From Rariglobus sp. (lineage in GTDB: Bacteria; Verrucomicrobiota; Verrucomicrobiia; Opitutales; Opitutaceae): 64,000 nucleotides of DNA. Under the pieces are notes generated by a model. That model worked only from the letters and a program-made list of their open reading frames with translations. It did no database searches and had not been told where the DNA came from. Where the stretch lies: NCBI GenBank assembly GCA_029266495.1, contig JAQSWS010000021.1, positions 1-64,000 of the forward strand, read 5' to 3'. Both the position numbers and the translations under genes were made by a program. Below, piece after piece: positions 60,161-64,000 of the stretch (within the stretch, counting starts at the first letter, position 1; each line of letters begins with the position of its first letter).

Positions 60161-61516
60161 TCAGCCGAGATTGGCGCCGTTGGCGTGAATGACGTCGCGA
60201 TACCAAAAGGCGGAGTCCTTGAGCGTGCGCTTCTGGGTTTCGTAATCGACGTGGATGAGGCCAAAGCGGTGCTTGTAGCCCTCGGCCCACTCGAAGTTGT
60301 CCATGATCGACCAGTGAAAGTAGCCGCGGACGTCCACGCCGTCGGCCGCAGACCGGCGCAATTCACGGAGGTAGCGCTGGAGAAAATCGATGCGCGCGGC
60401 GTCATGCACGCCACCATCAAGCGACACCCAGTCGGGAAGCGTGAGGCCGTTTTCGGTGATGACGATGGGGAGCTTGTAGCGTTCGTGGAGAAACTTCGGC
60501 CCCCAGTAGAGCGCGGAGGGCGTGACTTTCCAAAGGATGTGCGTGTGCGGATGACCGGGCGCGGTGGATGCGGCGACTTCGCGTCCTGCGGGACCGGCCT
60601 TCACGGGCGGACCGGAGTAAATGTTGGCGCCGTAGAAATCGAGCGGCTGACAAATCGTCTTCATGTCCTCCGCCGTGTAGCGCGGCACGGCCTTGCCATA
60701 GACGCGCAGACCCTCCTCGGGATATTCGCCGAGCACGGCAGGGTCGCCCCACCAGGTATTGTTCCAGATGCCACCCGGATAAACGGCGGCCATGCCCTGT
60801 TCGGCGGCGCGCCGGTCATCGGCGGTGTCGGTGGCGGGCGTGTAGGCGACGCCGACGGGAGCCCAGCCGATAACCGGGGTGGTCTTGGCGCGGGCACGGA
60901 TCGTCTGCACCGAAAGGCCGTGCGCGAGGAGAACATGGTGCGATGCGAGCAACGCCTCGGTCATACCGAGTTTGAGTCCGGGCGCGTGTTCGCCGGCGAT
61001 GTGCCCGGGCCCGATGAAGCACTGCGGCTCGTTGAGCGTCATCCAGTGACTGACGCGATCCGAGAGCCGGTCGACCACGGTGGCCGCATAGTCGGCAAAC
61101 CATTTGGGGCTGTCGGGATTGAGCCACCCACCGCGCAGGAAAAGATCATACGGATAATCCCAGTGAAACAGCGTGACCCACGGTGCGATGCCGGCGGCGA
61201 GGAGTTCATCCACCAAGCGGTCATAAAAACCGAGCCCAAGGGGGTTGATCGCGCCGGTGCCCTGAGGGAGCACGCGCGGCCACGACACGGAAAGACGATA
61301 GGCCTTGAGACCGATCTTACGCATGAGCGCGACATCGTCACGGTAACGATGATAATGATCACACGCGGTGTCGCCGGTGTGCCCCTCCCAGATTTTGCCG
61401 GATTGCCGGGTAAGCATGTCCCAGATGGACGCACCTTTGCCGTCGGCTTGGGCGGCGCCCTCGATCTGGTAGGACGCGGCCGCCGCGCCCCAGACAAAAT
61501 CTTGACGGAAACTCAT
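60161..61516 (-). CDS. GH1 beta-glucosidase
   Basis: The 451-residue enzyme has the GH1 N-terminal signature (FVWGAAAASYQIEGAA), the acid/base Glu in WMTLNEPQCF, the nucleophile Glu in PIVITENGLTLP and the aglycone-site region GYFHWSIMDNFEWAEGY. The length is normal and there is no signal peptide, so it acts in the cytoplasm on beta-linked oligosaccharides made by the secreted GH16 enzymes. It is the first gene of the eight-gene minus-strand run. The 292 bases upstream, to the PEP-CTERM gene, should contain the operon promoter, but no clear box was found there. Confidence 0.94.
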   Translation of the reverse strand: MSFRQDFVWGAAAASYQIEGAAQADGKGASIWDMLTRQSGKIWEGHTGDTACDHYHRYRDDVALMRKIGLKAYRLSVSWPRVLPQGTGAINPLGLGFYDRLVDELLAAGIAPWVTLFHWDYPYDLFLRGGWLNPDSPKWFADYAATVVDRLSDRVSHWMTLNEPQCFIGPGHIAGEHAPGLKLGMTEALLASHHVLLAHGLSVQTIRARAKTTPVIGWAPVGVAYTPATDTADDRRAAEQGMAAVYPGGIWNNTWWGDPAVLGEYPEEGLRVYGKAVPRYTAEDMKTICQPLDFYGANIYSGPPVKAGPAGREVAASTAPGHPHTHILWKVTPSALYWGPKFLHERYKLPIVITENGLTLPDWVSLDGGVHDAARIDFLQRYLRELRRSAADGVDVRGYFHWSIMDNFEWAEGYKHRFGLIHVDYETQKRTLKDSAFWYRDVIHANGANLG

Positions 61517-61743
61517 GATGGGCGATGCGGGGTTGGGTTACGTTACAGGGGTGGCAACGGTGCCGTGAAAGGGGTGCCCCTAAGATAGGACAAACGACAC
61601 CAAAGGGTGAGCCATCTTCAGATTCGAAATAGGTGAATTGCCGACGACGAGCGTCGGATAAAACGCACAGAACGGCACCACACCATCACAGCATGCCCGG
61701 CATCGGATTCAACGCGCACCAGGCATGAGGTGGCACTACAAAC

Positions 61744-61780
61744 GCAAAAAGCCGTCGGACCCGCCCTGGTCCGACGGCTT
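61744..61780 (-). terminator. rho-independent terminator of the PEP-CTERM gene
   Basis: Perfect 13-bp stem AAGCCGTCGGACC/GGTCCGACGGCTT with a 6-nt loop, then TTT and GCG on the minus strand. It lies 29 bases past the PEP-CTERM stop and isolates that gene from the GH1 operon. Confidence 0.88.
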
Positions 61781-61808
61781 CGAATCAACGGCGGGGCCGT
61801 TCGCTCAG

Positions 61809-62645
61809 TTAAGCCGCGCCACGACGGCGACGGGCGACGACCGCCAGGCCAAGAACGGCAAAACCACCGAGCGCAGCATAGGTGGAGGGCTCGGGGATGG
61901 TGGAGGTGCTGACGATCTGCATGGCATTGAGGAAGCCGCGAGTAGTGCCATTGCCCGCCACCGCGAGATTCAGATATTCGCCCGCAGTGAGCGTGATGCT
62001 CAGCTTAACGTAGTTGTCGCCCTGAACCCACGCAGAGGCACGATAGGTGTCTGGGTTCTGGTCCGCCGCGTAGCTGAGCAGAGATGAAGTGTAACCCGTG
62101 AAGCTGAAGTTTGCGGCGGTGGATGCTTTCCCAACATATGCAATCTGGTCGTAGGCGGCCTGCCCGCTGCCCGTGTTTGTGTTGCGGGCTGCAATGTAGA
62201 TGTCGTAAGTGCCCGCCGACAAACCACCAATCTGCACACCAAAGTAGGGGTTGCTCGAGTTGCTGGTGAATATGCCATCACGCCCCACCGAATTTCCCGC
62301 ATAGATCAGGCTGTCGCTGGCGGTGCCGGCCAGCTGGCTGAACGTATTGCTTCCCAGATTGATCGTCGTGGTGGTGCCGGAGCTTACGCCCATGTTCACG
62401 CTGACCCCAGTGGCTGCGCTATTATCGCTAAAAACCAAACCGGAGGGAGCATCGGCGGTGATGGTATTCCATTTGGCGCCCGTGAAACTCGGTCCGGCCG
62501 CCGTATGATACGGGCTGTTGGTGAGGTTGCCGAGGGTCGCTTCGGTCGATCCGAAATCCAACATGAGAACGCTCGCGGAAGCGGATGAGATAAAGGCGGT
62601 GCCAAGGCACGCGGCGACACAAGAGACGAGGATGTGAGTTTTCAT
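61809..62645 (-). CDS. PEP-CTERM sorting-domain protein
   Basis: The 278-residue exported protein starts at ATG 62645 with a signal peptide (MKTHILVSCVAACLGTAFISSASA). It ends with a full PEP-CTERM tag: IPEPSTYAALGGF, a hydrophobic helix and the basic tail ARRRRGAA. Such tags are cut by an exosortase, and the proteins go to the outside of the cell, often with an exopolysaccharide. The middle is beta-rich and reads like a lectin- or PEP-CTERM-specific beta domain (VLMLDFGSTEATLGNLTNSP, GGLSAGTYDIYIAARNTNTG). No exosortase gene is in the window. An AraC regulator diverges from it. Confidence 0.92.
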   Translation of the reverse strand: MKTHILVSCVAACLGTAFISSASASVLMLDFGSTEATLGNLTNSPYHTAAGPSFTGAKWNTITADAPSGLVFSDNSAATGVSVNMGVSSGTTTTINLGSNTFSQLAGTASDSLIYAGNSVGRDGIFTSNSSNPYFGVQIGGLSAGTYDIYIAARNTNTGSGQAAYDQIAYVGKASTAANFSFTGYTSSLLSYAADQNPDTYRASAWVQGDNYVKLSITLTAGEYLNLAVAGNGTTRGFLNAMQIVSTSTIPEPSTYAALGGFAVLGLAVVARRRRGAA

Positions 62646-62735
62646 GGGGCTTAGTGCTGCCAGCCTGCCTTTCGGCACGCCTGAGGAAAGGTTATGGGCT
62701 TGTAGAAAATAACTTTAAAGTTACGGAATCCTCCC

Positions 62736-63614
62736 ATGGCCAATCAGCATCTAGAACACTCCAAACTGGATTTCTACGGGCTGCAGCCGCGGTTGATATG
62801 GGCCAACGAGCGAACGCTCGCGCAGCATTTTTTGGACATGAATACCACGGCCGCGGCAGATGAGACCGTGGCGTGGTTTATCAAGCAGGGCGAGGTCACG
62901 GTGTCTTACGGGCGGGGCGTGGCGGCGCACGCAGGCGTGGGCGAGTGGCTGTTGTTGCGCGCCGAAAACGGGCGGCAGCACTTCACGCCGGGCACACGAC
63001 TGATCTCGCTTCGCTTCCACCTGCGTTTGCGCGGAGGCAAGCCGCTCTTCGCACGACCCCGCGACGTGGTGGTGACGGGAGCGAGAGCGGAGCGTCTGCA
63101 ACAGGCGGCGCGCAATCTGGTCGAGGAGTTCGAGCGAGTGGATGCACCGGAAACCGTATTCGTGGCGCGGGACCGCATAAAAATCGTGGATAATTTCCGC
63201 ATCGAGGCGGCGTTCATGCACTGGCTGGGGCGCTACGTGGATGCGATGTTGCAAGCCGGCGAAAAGCCCGAGGCCGTGAGCAACCGGGACCACCGGGTGA
63301 CCAAGGCGTTGATCTGGATCGAAGATCACTCGATGCGCGAAAAGTTCTCCGAAGCCGAGCTGGCGCGACGCTGCGGCTTGGGGATCAACCAACTCGGGCG
63401 GCTGTTTCGAAGCGAGCAGGGGATGTCGCCGTTTCAATACTACGAAGAGCGGCGAATGGAGCTCGCCCGGCACGCGCTGACTGACAGTTCCCTGCCGATC
63501 AAGGAAATCAGTTTCGAGCTGGGCTTCAGCTCGTCGCCGCATTTTTCCAACTGGTTCAACGCGCGGGCAGGCATGTCGCCACGCGCGTGGCGGACGAAGA
63601 AACGCAAGGGATGA
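62736..63614 (+). CDS. AraC-family transcriptional regulator
   Basis: The 292-residue protein has an N-terminal sensing part (about 20-170; GVGEWLLLRAENGRQHFTPG) and two C-terminal helix-turn-helix units: FSEAELARRCGLGINQLGRLF, then PIKEISFELGFSSSPHFSNWF and GMSPRAWR. It has the same layout as the regulator at 42838. It diverges from the PEP-CTERM gene by 90 bases and lies close to the GH1 operon, so it may control either or both. Confidence 0.88.
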   Translation: MANQHLEHSKLDFYGLQPRLIWANERTLAQHFLDMNTTAAADETVAWFIKQGEVTVSYGRGVAAHAGVGEWLLLRAENGRQHFTPGTRLISLRFHLRLRGGKPLFARPRDVVVTGARAERLQQAARNLVEEFERVDAPETVFVARDRIKIVDNFRIEAAFMHWLGRYVDAMLQAGEKPEAVSNRDHRVTKALIWIEDHSMREKFSEAELARRCGLGINQLGRLFRSEQGMSPFQYYEERRMELARHALTDSSLPIKEISFELGFSSSPHFSNWFNARAGMSPRAWRTKKRKG

Positions 63615-63650
63615 ACCCAGTGACCCGAATCGATCAGGTGACCGTCTCGA

Positions 63651-64000
63651 TCACCGGGCGCGCCAGAAATAATAAACCTGCTCGTTCTGCCCCGGCTTGA
63701 GCGTGGTCTCCGTGTTGTCGGGGATCTCCGCCGCCGCGCGACTTTCCACATGTCCGTCGGCGAAGGCGATGTTGGCCTTGCCGTCGTGCGCGTTGACATC
63801 GGGTTTTGTGGCGGTGCCCCAGATGGCCGGATTGAACGAGCCCGAGGCTTCCGGCACCGCTCCGTCGGAAAGCAACATCGTCCGATCGGGACGCGTGAAG
63901 AACGAGAACTTCGGAAAATGATAACTCGTGGCGATGTTGCTCATCGCATAGGTCGAGACCCGTCCGCCCGCCGGATAATTAAACTGCCCTTCATAGAAGT
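63651..64000 (-). CDS. prepilin-type H-X9-DG protein, N-terminus outside window
   Basis: The minus strand is open from the window edge to the stop at 63651 (about 116 residues seen). The visible part contains the H-X9-DG motif as AHDGKANIAFADGHVES, preceded by RTMLLSDGAV, which is the C-terminal pattern of the DUF1559/type II secretion-like prepilin proteins common in Verrucomicrobiota and Planctomycetota. The end YYFWRAR is also typical. The N-terminal prepilin helix should lie beyond 64000. It is a likely substrate of the prepilin peptidase at 34.2 kb. Confidence 0.85.
   Translation of the reverse strand, partial: FYEGQFNYPAGGRVSTYAMSNIATSYHFPKFSFFTRPDRTMLLSDGAVPEASGSFNPAIWGTATKPDVNAHDGKANIAFADGHVESRAAAEIPDNTETTLKPGQNEQVYYFWRAR

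Overview
This window looks like the chromosome of a GC-rich, carbohydrate-degrading member of the Verrucomicrobiota, most likely Opitutaceae or a close relative. The family assignment is inferred. It rests on a PEP-CTERM exported protein, an H-X9-DG type II secretion/prepilin protein, a very large PilX-like prepilin resembling the Verru_Chthon cassette proteins, many secreted glycoside hydrolases with neighbouring AraC/LacI regulators, and the strong G/C third-position bias. No phage, insertion sequence, rRNA or CRISPR array was seen.

Bases 1-9000 hold the 5' part of a large secreted repeat protein (minus strand), a tRNA-Glu(TTC) with its terminator, purC, a ROK sugar kinase, cinA divergent from a short uvrC, and a secreted sialate O-acetylesterase. 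Bases 8300-14300 hold a MuiA-like protein and then the most interesting unit of the window: an ammonium transporter fused to a SpoIIE/SiaA-type PP2C phosphatase, followed by a SiaB-like kinase, a SiaC-like phosphoprotein and a soluble histidine kinase. This looks like an ammonium-gated partner-switching cascade with no SiaD cyclase.

Bases 14300-21500 hold a secreted SGNH hydrolase, a 1151-residue secreted clan GH-A-type hydrolase and a LacI regulator, all on the minus strand. The two enzymes end in the same roughly 170-residue module. Bases 21600-43700 are mostly housekeeping and signalling: an exported peroxiredoxin, a BvgS-like sensor kinase, an RluA synthase, glpK, a GH3-type acyl-adenylating enzyme, a TlpA lipoprotein, a GT2 polysaccharide synthase, a LysR regulator, a YggS protein, a SirB1 protein, aroE-pilD, galK, ygfZ with a coupled 72-residue protein, a DAHP synthase, mdh, a mutT-like gene and a divergent FAD oxidoreductase/AraC pair. 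Two structured intergenic elements at about 28.2 kb and 37.6 kb share 10-bp stems of unrelated sequence around an almost identical 10-nt loop, and look like a new RNA family.

Bases 44000-61500 form one long minus-strand run that reads as a beta-glucan/galactan utilisation operon: GH1, GH16, a giant PilX-like prepilin, a small exported protein, GH42 and three more GH16 genes. The last two GH16 genes are tandem duplicates, and a duplication scar remains between them. In both, the catalytic domain is interrupted by what reads as a circularly permuted DNRLRE/CBM96-type domain. Seven-base AATGACC repeats occur inside the prepilin coding sequence and upstream of the DAHP synthase. The window closes with a PEP-CTERM protein, an AraC regulator and a truncated prepilin-type protein. 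Palindromic REP-like elements sit between many genes, and several overlap stop codons.
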